Below are positions 26,508 through 35,322 of a stretch of DNA of 64,000 bases, piece by piece. Positions within the stretch are counted from its first letter, which is position 1. Each line of letters opens with the position of its first letter. Both the position numbers and the translations under genes were made by a program. The stretch is taken from NCBI RefSeq assembly GCF_026319325.1, contig NZ_JAPDMU010000006.1, positions 28,723 through 92,722 of the forward strand, read 5' to 3'. The notes below the pieces were generated by a model, which worked only from the letters and a program-made list of their open reading frames with translations, ran no database searches and had not been told where the DNA came from. Origin of the DNA: Methylophaga sp. OBS3 (GTDB taxonomy: Bacteria > Pseudomonadota > Gammaproteobacteria > Nitrosococcales > Methylophagaceae).

Positions 26508-27888
26508 TCATTTCCATCACTTTGTTAATTTGACTTGCAACATCACGACCATCCCAATTGGCCATAAAGCGCCGCTTATCCTGCTCATGGAGCAGGTTAA
26601 ATTTCTTATCTTTTACTTGGCGCATTGCATCTAAATCTATCAGCCATAGCTTGCCATCTTCATCTACCAGCAAATTATTCGCTTTCATATCGCCATGCAC
26701 GATCTGATTTTGGCGTAATACAAGAAATAATTCGCCGATTTGCTTTAATAAAGACGGTGCTTTTAATTGTTCATCACTTAACTCGAGTAAAGGCTTACCA
26801 ACCAAGTTTGAACACACGTAATATGAGCGATGTCTGAGCCCCAAAATACGGCGCTCAAGGAATCCCAATGGCTTTGGTGTTGCTATCCCAACGTAATTCA
26901 ATAAATTCGCGTTAAGCCATGATGTTCTAGCCCGACTTGGGCGCATACAACGACGCAGAAAGTGCCAAAAACTTTTCATATTATAGCGTTTAATGACAAC
27001 TTCTTGACCGGCATAAAAACTCTGAATGACGGTTGCAGAATTGCCCAGTTTCAATGGCTTTCCATCATTCATGCAGGCTTCTAATTGAATATAGGAAAGC
27101 GTTTGAACTTCCCCTCTTCTCCATGCTTTTTCTTCACGAACGGATTTCTTATATTCCGTCATCGTGCAGTTACGTAATTGTTTCTTTAAATAATGACGTT
27201 GATGATGCTGACGCGCTTTTTGATAATGGCTTTGAATCTCTATGCTTGCTTGTTGATTAAAGGTTAAAGCCCGTTTTGTAAAATAACTAGGCAGCTTAGC
27301 CTGTAGTTCAGGCTGCATAGTTTCGGGCCACTGTACAAGTAGTGAAGCGATATTTTTGAAGCCCATCGCTAATGAAATAGGCTTGCCAGAAATCACTACA
27401 GAAGCTAAATCCAAAAGATAAAGCTTGCCCCCAGACAGTACAAAGTTACCTAAGTGAGGATCATCTTGATAGCAGCCAGCCAAATGACATGTAGCAAACA
27501 ACTCAAAAAGTTTGTCTAAAGGCTGAGCATCAAAACTCATGTTTGATATTTCAGTGGCATCAGGTAAATATTGATAGGCAATCGCACTGACACCATTATC
27601 TGAGTTCACCTCAGAACGAATACTTGGAACGGGGATCTGGTGCTTACAGCAATAGCTATGCACGCTAAGCTCATGTTCAAATTCTCGTTGGCCTTTACCT
27701 GACGCTATAAATAGCTTCAGAACTAGCAATTCAGCACTTTCCTTTTCTCGTACTAAAAGTGTTGAACGGCGGCCTTGAAGATGTCTTAAGGTCTTAAGCA
27801 GCTCATAATCTTGACCATTAAAATGCAGAGCGCCTGAAATAACTGGTGCTTCATGGTTTAACAAACTATTGGGTGTGTAACTCATCAT
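26482..27888 (-). CDS. Tandem two-domain LPS core kinase
   Basis: 468 residues holding two kinase-like halves. The N-terminal half (about 1-230) has VLKLF with the ATP-site Lys, then DDPHLGNFVL and LYLLDLASV (DxxxxN and metal Asp). The C-terminal half (about 245-460) has VVIKRYNMKSFWHF, IVHGDMKANNLLV (complete HxDxxxxN) and LWLIDLDAM. Both keep the residues expected for catalysis. This resembles the long InaA-family kinases of the Pseudomonas core locus. I infer phosphorylation of inner-core heptoses at two positions or a dimer-like arrangement; the site is unknown. It overlaps waaP by four bases and waaG by 26. Confidence 0.85.
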   Translation of the reverse strand: MMSYTPNSLLNHEAPVISGALHFNGQDYELLKTLRHLQGRRSTLLVREKESAELLVLKLFIASGKGQREFEHELSVHSYCCKHQIPVPSIRSEVNSDNGVSAIAYQYLPDATEISNMSFDAQPLDKLFELFATCHLAGCYQDDPHLGNFVLSGGKLYLLDLASVVISGKPISLAMGFKNIASLLVQWPETMQPELQAKLPSYFTKRALTFNQQASIEIQSHYQKARQHHQRHYLKKQLRNCTMTEYKKSVREEKAWRRGEVQTLSYIQLEACMNDGKPLKLGNSATVIQSFYAGQEVVIKRYNMKSFWHFLRRCMRPSRARTSWLNANLLNYVGIATPKPLGFLERRILGLRHRSYYVCSNLVGKPLLELSDEQLKAPSLLKQIGELFLVLRQNQIVHGDMKANNLLVDEDGKLWLIDLDAMRQVKDKKFNLLHEQDKRRFMANWDGRDVASQINKVMEMNEISSLSL

Positions 27889-28685
27889 TCAGCCAGTAAT
27901 GTTTCAGCGCGCTGCTGCACATGTTTCCAGAAATCTGATTGTGTTTGTAATAGTTCGCGTAATGGCAGCCCACTGTACTGTTTCATAAAACGCAGTAAAT
28001 CTCGTGAGGTCAGAGGCACTCTGCTTGCGGAAAAGAATAGACTACCCAAATCTTTGACAAGCCATCTTTCGGGTATTTTTTTTCGGATCTGAGCTCGGTG
28101 TAAATCGATTAGATAAATTGGCATATCTTCAGTGTAAGTATTATGCGAAGCAAAAGACTCATCCAAAAGAAAGTGACAAAGATAAAAGTCGCGATGATTG
28201 ATGCCATTGGTATGCATTACTCGGCTAATATGAGCAAGCTTACTAATGAGTGTTTGTTTTGTCTGAAAGGTCGGCGGCTGACTCTGCCATTGTTCGCCCA
28301 CCCACTCTAGACTCATTGTCTTTGTTAACTCATCAGTAATAACAAAGGATTGGCGTTTAGCGGGGTTCCAGCCTTTTTCACCATAAGCTGCAAGTGTCAT
28401 GGTATCTAGACCAAGCTTCTCTAGAAACTGTATCGCCTGCCACTCATTGCGCGCACTAAAGATAGGTAAACGAAAAGCGATGAGGTTTTTGAATACCTCT
28501 TGCCAACCAATACCTGCATGATATTTCAGAAAGTAAGAATGATTTTGAAAATCAAAGCGTAGTGTGCGACGCCCTTCTTTATCCCGAAAAACATCACCCG
28601 TTATGGATTTAACTTGAGAAAAAACTGACTTATTAGCCCAAGCCAGCTGAAACTCTTTGCGTAAAAATAGCTTGTCATTATTCAT
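27885..28685 (-). CDS. waaP: LPS core heptose I kinase WaaP
   Basis: ATP-dependent kinase phosphorylating heptose I of the LPS inner core, needed for outer-membrane integrity and essential in P. aeruginosa. Strong family matches are GDVFRDKEGRRTLRFDF, SYFLKYHAGIGWQEVFKNL with the ATP-site Lys, EWQAIQFLEKLGLDTM, the catalytic loop HTNGINHRDFYLCHFLL and YLIDLHRAQIRKKIPERW. 266 residues, normal length. First gene of the overlapping minus-strand run waaP-kinase-waaG-galE-yrbL-like-cgeB-like. It diverges from gmhA over about 100 bases. Confidence 0.95.
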   Translation of the reverse strand: MNNDKLFLRKEFQLAWANKSVFSQVKSITGDVFRDKEGRRTLRFDFQNHSYFLKYHAGIGWQEVFKNLIAFRLPIFSARNEWQAIQFLEKLGLDTMTLAAYGEKGWNPAKRQSFVITDELTKTMSLEWVGEQWQSQPPTFQTKQTLISKLAHISRVMHTNGINHRDFYLCHFLLDESFASHNTYTEDMPIYLIDLHRAQIRKKIPERWLVKDLGSLFFSASRVPLTSRDLLRFMKQYSGLPLRELLQTQSDFWKHVQQRAETLLAE

Positions 28686-28788
28686 TATGGCTTTTGGGCG
28701 TGTGATTTATGCGGTTGCGAATAACGTTTTGCTACACTATCCGCAAAGAAGACAAATATTAACACCTGACCCCATAAAGAGGTACACC

Positions 28789-29346
28789 GTGTCATTCCAC
28801 TCTACATTAAGTCGCCATCAACAAATGGTCGACAGTTTGTTTGCCATGACGCCACAACTTGAGGCGTTATCAAATCGTATTAACGAATGCGTGTTGGCCG
28901 GAAACAAAGTTTTGTTCTTTGGTAATGGTGGTAGCGCGGCAGATGCGCAACATATGGCTGCGGAGTTTATTGTTCGTTACAAAGATGACCGCCAACCTTT
29001 AGCTGCCATTGCATTAACGACTGATACCTCAATTCTGACAGCACATAGCAACGACTATAGTTTTGACTCTGTATTCGATAGACAAATATTGGCACTAGGA
29101 AAGCCTGGGGACATTGCGATTGGTTTATCCACATCCGGTAACAGCAAAAATGTCATTAATGGCGTTAAAGCAGCGCAATCATTAGGCATTTATAGTGTGG
29201 CATTTACTGGTGATAGTGGTGGCCAGTTACTGGAGATTGCTGATGAATGTGTGCGTATTCAAAGTACGGAAACAGCACGCGTTCAGGAAGGCCACATCAT
29301 CATTGGCCATTGGCTGTGTGAAGCGTTAGACGCGCAGTTAGCGTAA
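28789..29346 (+). CDS. gmhA: Sedoheptulose-7-phosphate isomerase GmhA
   Basis: Converts sedoheptulose 7-phosphate to D-glycero-D-manno-heptose 7-phosphate, the first step to ADP-heptose. SIS-domain motifs are FFGNGGSAADAQHMAAEF, LSTSGNSKNVING and the late VQEGHIIIGHWLCEAL. I chose GTG at 28789 (185-186 residues), with AAGAGG about six bases before it. A longer reading from 28657 would extend into waaP on the other strand and adds residues absent in the family. It is followed two bases later by the FAD oxidoreductase gene, so the three plus-strand genes here look like one operon. Confidence 0.92.
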   Translation: MSFHSTLSRHQQMVDSLFAMTPQLEALSNRINECVLAGNKVLFFGNGGSAADAQHMAAEFIVRYKDDRQPLAAIALTTDTSILTAHSNDYSFDSVFDRQILALGKPGDIAIGLSTSGNSKNVINGVKAAQSLGIYSVAFTGDSGGQLLEIADECVRIQSTETARVQEGHIIIGHWLCEALDAQLA

Positions 29347-29348
29347 CG

Positions 29349-30542
29349 ATGACTGAAAAGCATATTCAAGCCGATGTTGTCATTGTTGGAGCAGGCATAG
29401 CAGGCTTATGGTTACATAATCGTCTTAATCAGCTTGGCTACCATGCTTTATTGTTAGAAAAAGGCAAAATTGGTCAGGCACAAACACTGTCTGCGCAAGG
29501 CATCATCCACGGCGGAAGTAAGTACGCACTAAATGGTATTTTATCCAATGCGGCACAAGCCATTAGTGCTATGCCCACTCGCTGGCAAGCTTGTCTATCT
29601 GGACAGGGTGAGATTGACTTAAGTCAGGTCAAAATCAACACCAATCACCAACTGTTATGGTCAACCAACAGTTTGTCATCAAAGATGGTGTCATTCTTTG
29701 CCAGTAAAGCCTTACAGAGCCGTATGCAAGCTGTACCTAAAAGCGCACGACAAGGCTTGTTTGCGGATCCAAGTTTCCAAGGTTCACTTTATGAATTAGA
29801 TGAACCTGTATTAGATGTTCATAGTGTTTTAACGCAGCTTACCCAAACTTATCCTGAGCGGATTTTGCAGCTCCCAGATGGCGAAATGTATTGTGATTTT
29901 GAGAAAGTGCGACTGCAGTCTATTCATTACGGTGATGTACAAATAAGTGCCCAACAATTTGTCTTTACTGCTGGCGAAGGTATGGCAGATATATTGTCAG
30001 CGCTCGGTTTGAAAAAGCCAAAAATGCAATTGCGACCATTACAAATGCTGCTTTGTAAGGCAAAAAATCCAGAAACACCATTACCGAAAATTTATGCACA
30101 CAGTCTCGGCAGTGGCAGCAAACCTATCGCCACGATCAGCAGCCATTCAGATAAAGACGGCAATATCGTTTGGTATCTCGGTGGTAATATCGCTGAAGAA
30201 GGGGTTGGGAAGCCCACCAATGTTTTGATAAAAGAAGCACAAGCTTTATTAAGTCAGATTTTGCCTTGGTACAGTCCACCAGAATTAATTTGGGCGACAC
30301 ATAACGTTAATCGAGCCGAACCTAAACAATCAGGGTTTGCACGACCCGATAGCGCCTTTGTCTCATCTCATGAGAATGTGCATATCGGCTGGCCAACGAA
30401 ACTTGCTCTCGCACCCGATTTGAGCGATAAAGTGATTGCCGCTTTGGAAACCCAAAACTTGCAAAAAAACGCACCGCAAAATACTGATGCCTTACCACGA
30501 GCAGAAATAGCCGAACCGTTATGGGATCGTGCATTCCAATGA
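29349..30542 (+). CDS. FAD-dependent oxidoreductase (DAO-like)
   Basis: 397 residues beginning with the FAD dinucleotide-binding motif VVIVGAGIAGLWLHNRLNQLGYHALLLEK, followed by QTLSAQGIIHGG, usual in D-amino-acid-oxidase-like flavoproteins that act on alcohols or amines. QQFVFTAGEGMADIL and the late NVHIGWPTKLALAPDLSD fit the same superfamily. No signal peptide, so cytoplasmic. The substrate is unknown. It lies between gmhA (two-base gap) and an aldo/keto reductase (four-base overlap), suggesting sugar or cofactor redox linked to core synthesis, but this is only positional. Confidence 0.8.
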   Translation: MTEKHIQADVVIVGAGIAGLWLHNRLNQLGYHALLLEKGKIGQAQTLSAQGIIHGGSKYALNGILSNAAQAISAMPTRWQACLSGQGEIDLSQVKINTNHQLLWSTNSLSSKMVSFFASKALQSRMQAVPKSARQGLFADPSFQGSLYELDEPVLDVHSVLTQLTQTYPERILQLPDGEMYCDFEKVRLQSIHYGDVQISAQQFVFTAGEGMADILSALGLKKPKMQLRPLQMLLCKAKNPETPLPKIYAHSLGSGSKPIATISSHSDKDGNIVWYLGGNIAEEGVGKPTNVLIKEAQALLSQILPWYSPPELIWATHNVNRAEPKQSGFARPDSAFVSSHENVHIGWPTKLALAPDLSDKVIAALETQNLQKNAPQNTDALPRAEIAEPLWDRAFQ

Positions 30543-31339
30543 CGCTAACATTACCCCAAAAAAACATTGCGGGAACTGATATTAGTGTCTCAGTTTTAGG
30601 ATTAGGCACCGTTAAACTCGGCCGCGATAAAGGCGTCAAATACCCGACCAGTTTTACGATTCCAGATGATGAAGCTGCACTCGCATTGCTTGATGAAGCA
30701 TGGAATTTAGGAATCAATTTAATCGACACCGCACCCGCTTATGGCAATAGTGAGCAACGACTAGGGCAGTTACTCCCACAACTCCCTCATCCGTTTGTTA
30801 TTTGCAGTAAAGCGGGTGAGTTATTCGATAATCAAACGGGTGAATCTCACTTTGATTTTTCGGCTGACGGACTTCGCCGCAGTGTCGAGACCAGCTTGGG
30901 GCGTTTAGGTCGAGATAAGATTGATATTGTGTTGATTCATTCAGATGGAAATGATGTCCCAGTAATCGAAAAATTTCGAGCATTAGACACATTAAACCAA
31001 CTGAAATCTGAAGGCCTGATTGGTGCAACCGGTATGTCTAGCAAAACTGTCGAAGGTGGACTATTAACGCTCGCACAATCAGATATCGCCATGGTGACAC
31101 ATAATCTCGACTATCAAGGCGAACAAGCTGTGGTAAATAAAGCGGCAGAACTTGGTAAAAGTATTTTTATCAAGAAAGCCTTTGCCAGCGGTCATTTACC
31201 CGCAGGCAAAGACGCCATCACTGAAAGTTTCAAACTTATCTATGCTAACAAGGCAATCGCGAGTGTCATTATTGGTACGATTAACCCGATTCATCTCAAA
31301 GATAATGTTGCTAAAGCGATAAAAGTACTTTGCCAATAA
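30539..31339 (+). CDS. Aldo/keto reductase
   Basis: NAD(P)H-dependent aldo/keto reductase of 266 residues. The catalytic tetrad is visible: Asp and Tyr in NLIDTAPAYGNSE, Lys in VICSKAGE and His in DIVLIHSDG. A C-terminal cofactor-binding part reads ASVIIGTINPIHLKDNV. I chose ATG 30539, which overlaps the stop of the flavoprotein gene (ATGA); a reading from 30521 adds six residues that only duplicate coding sequence of the upstream gene. Substrate unknown. It converges on hldE with a 22-base gap and no obvious terminator. Confidence 0.88.
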   Translation: MTLTLPQKNIAGTDISVSVLGLGTVKLGRDKGVKYPTSFTIPDDEAALALLDEAWNLGINLIDTAPAYGNSEQRLGQLLPQLPHPFVICSKAGELFDNQTGESHFDFSADGLRRSVETSLGRLGRDKIDIVLIHSDGNDVPVIEKFRALDTLNQLKSEGLIGATGMSSKTVEGGLLTLAQSDIAMVTHNLDYQGEQAVVNKAAELGKSIFIKKAFASGHLPAGKDAITESFKLIYANKAIASVIIGTINPIHLKDNVAKAIKVLCQ

Positions 31340-31361
31340 GTTTATAAGTTGGCGTTTTTAC

Positions 31362-32804
31362 TTAGCTTTTCTGGTTAATCTTGTTCACGATGGCAGTCGT
31401 TGAACAGTTTTCGACCAAACTCATCACTTTAACTTTGCCGCCATAGCCTTCAACAATTTCCCAACCGACCACACCTTTTTTATCGTAGTCGCCGCCTTTG
31501 ACCAAAATATCAGGCTGAACTTCTCTTAATAACGCTTCCGGCGTATCACCTTCAAAGCACGTTACCCAATCCACATCGGCAAGGCCCGCCAGCACAATTT
31601 GACGTCGCTCAGCAGTATTAATCGGTCGTCCGGGTCCCTTGAGCTTGCTCACAGATTCATCAGTATTTATCGCAACAATTAGGCGGTCACCTAAGCGGCG
31701 CGCCTCATGCAAATAACTGACATGACCAGCATGCAAAATATCAAAGCAGCCATTGGTGAAAACGATTTTTTCACCTCGTTTTTTCGCTTGTTCTACAGCG
31801 ATTTTCAGTTGTTCAACCGTCACTGCACCAGCAAAAGAATGATCACTTTGATGCTGCCCTTGATGACGCTCAAACTCTGCTTGTAACTCTGGACTCCCTA
31901 AGGTTGCCGTCCCCAGTTTACTAACCACAATACTTGCCGCCACATTTGCCAATGTCACAGCTCGCTCTAAGCTTTCACCAGCAGCCAATGCTGCCGCCAG
32001 TGTTGCAATAACCGTATCACCAGCACCAGTAACATCTGCCACTTCTTTTGCAATCGCAGGAAGATGTAACTCACTTTGATCGGCACGAACTAATGACATG
32101 CCGTTTTCACTTCGCGTGATCAGTAATGCCCCGATATCAAGCTGGCTGATGAGTTGGCCAGCTTTTACTAATAAGTCCGCTTCTGAGCTAACAGGGCCAA
32201 CTACAGCCTCAAACTCGGTCATGTTGGGCGTGATGACATCTGCACCGCGATACTTTGCAAAGTCCTGTCCTTTTGGATCTACTAAAACCTTGAGACCTGC
32301 CTGTTTAGCATGCTGAATTAAAGGCTGTGGGTCACTGAGTGTGCCTTTATTGTAGTCCGATAAGACCAAGACCTTACTTTCACCAAATAATGGCGCACAA
32401 GTGCTAGCTAGCGCTTGATTATCGACAGGCGTAAACGGTGTTTCAAAGTCCATCCGCAAGAGTTGCTGATGGGCGCTGATGATCCGAGACTTGATAATGG
32501 TCGGCTTATCACTTTTGAGAAAATGACAGTTAATGCCCACCGCATTCAAACGTTGGGTCAAAACATCGGCCGCTTCATCTTTGCCGGTAATACCTGAGAG
32601 CTGGCAACTCGCACCGAGCGAAGCGATATTCATTGCCACATTGGCAGCGCCGCCTGGAATATCTTCAAGGCGCTCAACATTGACAACAGGTACTGGCGCT
32701 TCCGGAGAAATACGCTTAGTTTTACCGAAGTAAAATCGGTCTAACATCAAGTCACCAACTACCAACACGGGTGCTTGGTAAAAATCGGGAAAAGGCAATT
32801 TCAT
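31362..32804 (-). CDS. hldE: Bifunctional heptose-7-phosphate kinase / heptose-1-phosphate adenylyltransferase HldE
   Basis: Makes ADP-D,D-heptose by phosphorylating C-1 and then adenylylating. The N-terminal ribokinase-like domain (about 1-320) shows VVGDLMLDRFYFG, NVERLEDIPGGAANVAMNIASLGA and DVTGAGDTVIATLAAALAAG. The C-terminal cytidylyltransferase-like domain has VFTNGCFDILHAGHVSYLHEA and VKGGDYDKK. I use ATG 32804 (MKLPFPDFYQAP, 480 residues), matching family length; the reading to 32861 adds a Cys-rich tail of no conserved character. Works with GmhA and WaaC/WaaF in this window. GmhB and HldD are not seen here. Confidence 0.95.
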   Translation of the reverse strand: MKLPFPDFYQAPVLVVGDLMLDRFYFGKTKRISPEAPVPVVNVERLEDIPGGAANVAMNIASLGASCQLSGITGKDEAADVLTQRLNAVGINCHFLKSDKPTIIKSRIISAHQQLLRMDFETPFTPVDNQALASTCAPLFGESKVLVLSDYNKGTLSDPQPLIQHAKQAGLKVLVDPKGQDFAKYRGADVITPNMTEFEAVVGPVSSEADLLVKAGQLISQLDIGALLITRSENGMSLVRADQSELHLPAIAKEVADVTGAGDTVIATLAAALAAGESLERAVTLANVAASIVVSKLGTATLGSPELQAEFERHQGQHQSDHSFAGAVTVEQLKIAVEQAKKRGEKIVFTNGCFDILHAGHVSYLHEARRLGDRLIVAINTDESVSKLKGPGRPINTAERRQIVLAGLADVDWVTCFEGDTPEALLREVQPDILVKGGDYDKKGVVGWEIVEGYGGKVKVMSLVENCSTTAIVNKINQKS

Positions 32805-32883
32805 TGCGTATTGGCCTGTATATCTGCGGAGCTTATATTCAATTTTATGACAGCAACACATGTTTGCTACATAGACTAACGGC

Positions 32884-33921
32884 TTATTTTGCGGGCAAAA
32901 GCGCTTCTAGTCCATTCCAGACCATTTCTGGTGTCATCTCTTGCATACAAACAGGCTGACCGTCATCAGCTTCTTTAAGCGGACAACTACGTTTGTAACA
33001 AGGCGTACAAGATTTTTCGCTGATCAGATGCTGTTGGTTTTTACCATAGGTGCCAATTAGCGCTGTATCGGTAGAACCGTACAATGTTAGCGCAGGCAAA
33101 CCAGCTACTGCCGCAAGGTGAGCAAGGCCTGTATCACTACAAACAGCTGCTGTTGCATGATGCGTCAGCGCTGCCATATCGTTTAATGACATGCGTGGCA
33201 GAGCATGAGCTTGTTCGTCGACTAAAGCGATTTGTTGCGCTCTGACATATTCCGCATCATTACCACTTGGTAGCAACACGGAATAACCCGCTTCAGTAGC
33301 GAGTAATGCTAAACGTTGCCAATGTTTGACTGGCCACATTTTGCTTAGCCAACTGGCATTTTGTACAAACAATAAATACTTTTCAGGTAACGGAAAATCT
33401 AGTGCTGGTAAATCATTGTGACGAAAGTCAGCCGCGTAATTGGCTTTAGTTGTCGGTACTGAATAACCCAATGCCTGAGCAAGAATCTGCCGCATACGTT
33501 CGACTGCATGTTGCTGCGGATCAACATGAATCGGCACTCTATAGGCAAGATGTGCTGGCTTTTCACGACAAGAATCTTTATCAAGACCAGCAACGGGGCC
33601 GCGTCTTAACATACTGACTAATGCACTTTTCAAGTTATTCTGCATATCGACGACAACATCGTAGTCGCCTGCATTTAACTCTTGATAAAAAGCGCGTAGT
33701 TCACCGCCGCTTATTGTTTGCCAAAGTGATTTTTTCCAGCGGCGATGTGAAGTCGTGATGACATTTTTAACGGCAGGATGCCATTGCGGTACTTCTGCAA
33801 AGGCTTCATCGACCACCCAATCAAACTCGATACCGGGAATCGCTTTAGCCGCATCACTCAGTGCTGGCAAAGCATGCATCAAATCGCCCATGGATGTGAG
33901 CTTAATAATCAGAACGCGCAT
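32884..33921 (-). CDS. waaC: ADP-heptose:LPS heptosyltransferase I WaaC
   Basis: GT9 enzyme attaching the first heptose to Kdo2-lipid A. Markers: MRVLIIKLTSMGDLMHALPALSDA, FDWVVDEAFAEVPQWHPAV, the DMQNNLKSAL segment, KMWPVKHWQRLA and CSDTGLAHLAAVAGLPALTLYGSTD. A Cys cluster near the C-terminus (CTPCYKRSCPL) resembles the WaaF one. 345 residues. Its start overlaps the last base of thrB. HldE follows 79 bases downstream on the same strand, so substrate maker and user are adjacent. Confidence 0.94.
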   Translation of the reverse strand: MRVLIIKLTSMGDLMHALPALSDAAKAIPGIEFDWVVDEAFAEVPQWHPAVKNVITTSHRRWKKSLWQTISGGELRAFYQELNAGDYDVVVDMQNNLKSALVSMLRRGPVAGLDKDSCREKPAHLAYRVPIHVDPQQHAVERMRQILAQALGYSVPTTKANYAADFRHNDLPALDFPLPEKYLLFVQNASWLSKMWPVKHWQRLALLATEAGYSVLLPSGNDAEYVRAQQIALVDEQAHALPRMSLNDMAALTHHATAAVCSDTGLAHLAAVAGLPALTLYGSTDTALIGTYGKNQQHLISEKSCTPCYKRSCPLKEADDGQPVCMQEMTPEMVWNGLEALLPAK

Positions 33922-34877
33922 CAGTGAGTGCTGATACCGTCGATTGGCATTGGCTGCGATTGATGTTGGCGCAGAATTTTCAAAAATGCATCCGGGTTTT
34001 TGATTTGGGTGATCTCACCTTCTCGAGGGAAAAGCTGATCCTGCAAGCGTGATAACCAAAAACGCAGTGCTGCCGCACGCAACACCAGATTCCAATTATC
34101 TTTTTCTGCCATCGTTAGAGGTCGGCGGCTCAAATAAGCCTGCATTAAGGCCTGATAATGGCCCATATCTAACAAACCATTCTCAGCAACACACCAGTCG
34201 TTTACAGCAACGGCAAGGTCATACAGCAGATATTCGTCACAGGCGTAGTAAAAGTCGATAATGCCCGATAATTTATCGCCTTCGAATAAGGCGTTATCAC
34301 GGAAAAGATCTGAGTGAGTTACCCCCCAAGGCAAATCAAGCTCCGCATAATTTTTTTGAAACTCAAGTTCGGTTTTGAGCAACTCAGCTAGCGCTGGTTC
34401 AAGATGGGGTATTAGTCCACTTGCCATTTGCTGACGCCAATCAGGTCCGCGAGTACTCGGACGACGTGAAGCAAACTTCTGACCAACCAAATGCATCTGC
34501 GCCAACATGTCACCAATTGCCGCGCATTGGCCAATCGTGGCAACGCTATCAACCGTTTTACCTGCTAGGCGATGTACTAATGCCGCCGGCTTACCAGATA
34601 ACGTCTTAAGGTATTGCCCCTGACGATCGGCAGCAGGATGCGCTGAAGGAATAGCTTGCTGATAAAAAAACGTCATCACATCCAAGAAGTAAGCAAGTTC
34701 GCTGAAGTCATGCTGTTCAAACAGCGTCAGCACAAACTCACCTTGTGTGGTCGTGACAAAGTAATTGGTATTTTCGATTCCAGCGCTAATGCCTTGGTAG
34801 TCTTGCAACTCACCCAAGTCATAATCGCCGAGGAACGCAATCAGATCGTCGCGCCCGACTTCAGTATAAACAGACAT
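33921..34877 (-). CDS. thrB: Homoserine kinase ThrB (aminoglycoside-phosphotransferase fold)
   Basis: Phosphorylates L-homoserine in threonine synthesis. This is the APH-fold type found in Pseudomonas and relatives, not the GHMP type of enterics. Seen: GISAGIENTNYFVTTTQGEFVLTLFE, LPWGVTHSDLFRDNALFEG (catalytic HxDxxxxN) and SGIIDFYYACDEYLLYDLAVAVNDWC. 318 residues. Although it abuts waaC and has a kinase fold, the ThrB-specific ENTNYFV and DFYYA segments argue against an LPS role. The DUF2782 gene lies upstream on the same strand and polA beyond it, a conserved grouping. Confidence 0.93.
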   Translation of the reverse strand: MSVYTEVGRDDLIAFLGDYDLGELQDYQGISAGIENTNYFVTTTQGEFVLTLFEQHDFSELAYFLDVMTFFYQQAIPSAHPAADRQGQYLKTLSGKPAALVHRLAGKTVDSVATIGQCAAIGDMLAQMHLVGQKFASRRPSTRGPDWRQQMASGLIPHLEPALAELLKTELEFQKNYAELDLPWGVTHSDLFRDNALFEGDKLSGIIDFYYACDEYLLYDLAVAVNDWCVAENGLLDMGHYQALMQAYLSRRPLTMAEKDNWNLVLRAAALRFWLSRLQDQLFPREGEITQIKNPDAFLKILRQHQSQPMPIDGISTH

Positions 34878-34899
34878 GTAAACTCAGTTTAGAAGTGGC

Positions 34900-35229
34900 T
34901 TACCACTCAAGCAAAATCCAGTTAGGAACCTCTGGATTATCTAGCTCGTTACGGGTAGTTTCGAGGTTACCATCGCCATCAGTATCCATCAGATAGTAAG
35001 CTGGCCCAACAATTGGAATGACCTTAATCATATACAGCTGACCATTAACGCGGTATTCCTCAATGGTACGGTCATCTTGCTGAATAATGTTGATCTCAGG
35101 CTCGATGCTATCACCGCTTTCCATACGTTGCGGCAACTCAGGTGTCTGATCGATCAATTCTTCATTGGCCCAGACAGCTACTGTCATTAACACGCCTAAA
35201 GCGCCTACAATAGCGATTTTGTTCAACAT
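34900..35229 (-). CDS. DUF2782 family exported protein
   Basis: 109-residue protein with an N-terminal signal peptide (MLNKIAIVGALGVLMTVAVWA) and a small domain with EINIIQQDDRTIEEYRVNGQLYMIKVIP and YYLMDTDGDGNLETT, matching DUF2782. A role is not known. I chose ATG 35229, which starts the signal peptide and has GGAGCA upstream; a longer reading to 35385 would overlap the start of divergent polA. The thrB-DUF2782-polA arrangement is conserved in many gammaproteobacteria. Confidence 0.88.
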   Translation of the reverse strand: MLNKIAIVGALGVLMTVAVWANEELIDQTPELPQRMESGDSIEPEINIIQQDDRTIEEYRVNGQLYMIKVIPIVGPAYYLMDTDGDGNLETTRNELDNPEVPNWILLEW

Positions 35230-35322
35230 AGCTGCTTGCTCCAGATGATTTTTGCTAAAGATAGCATTTCCATTACGATGATAAAAGCAATCTATGTGCC
35301 CGCATATCAGGCTTTGTGACTT

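Noticed and set aside
33921..34877. Another LPS kinase next to waaC
   Set aside because: Motifs ENTNYFV, HSDLFRDN and DFYYA identify homoserine kinase ThrB, and the thrB-DUF2782-polA grouping is conserved.
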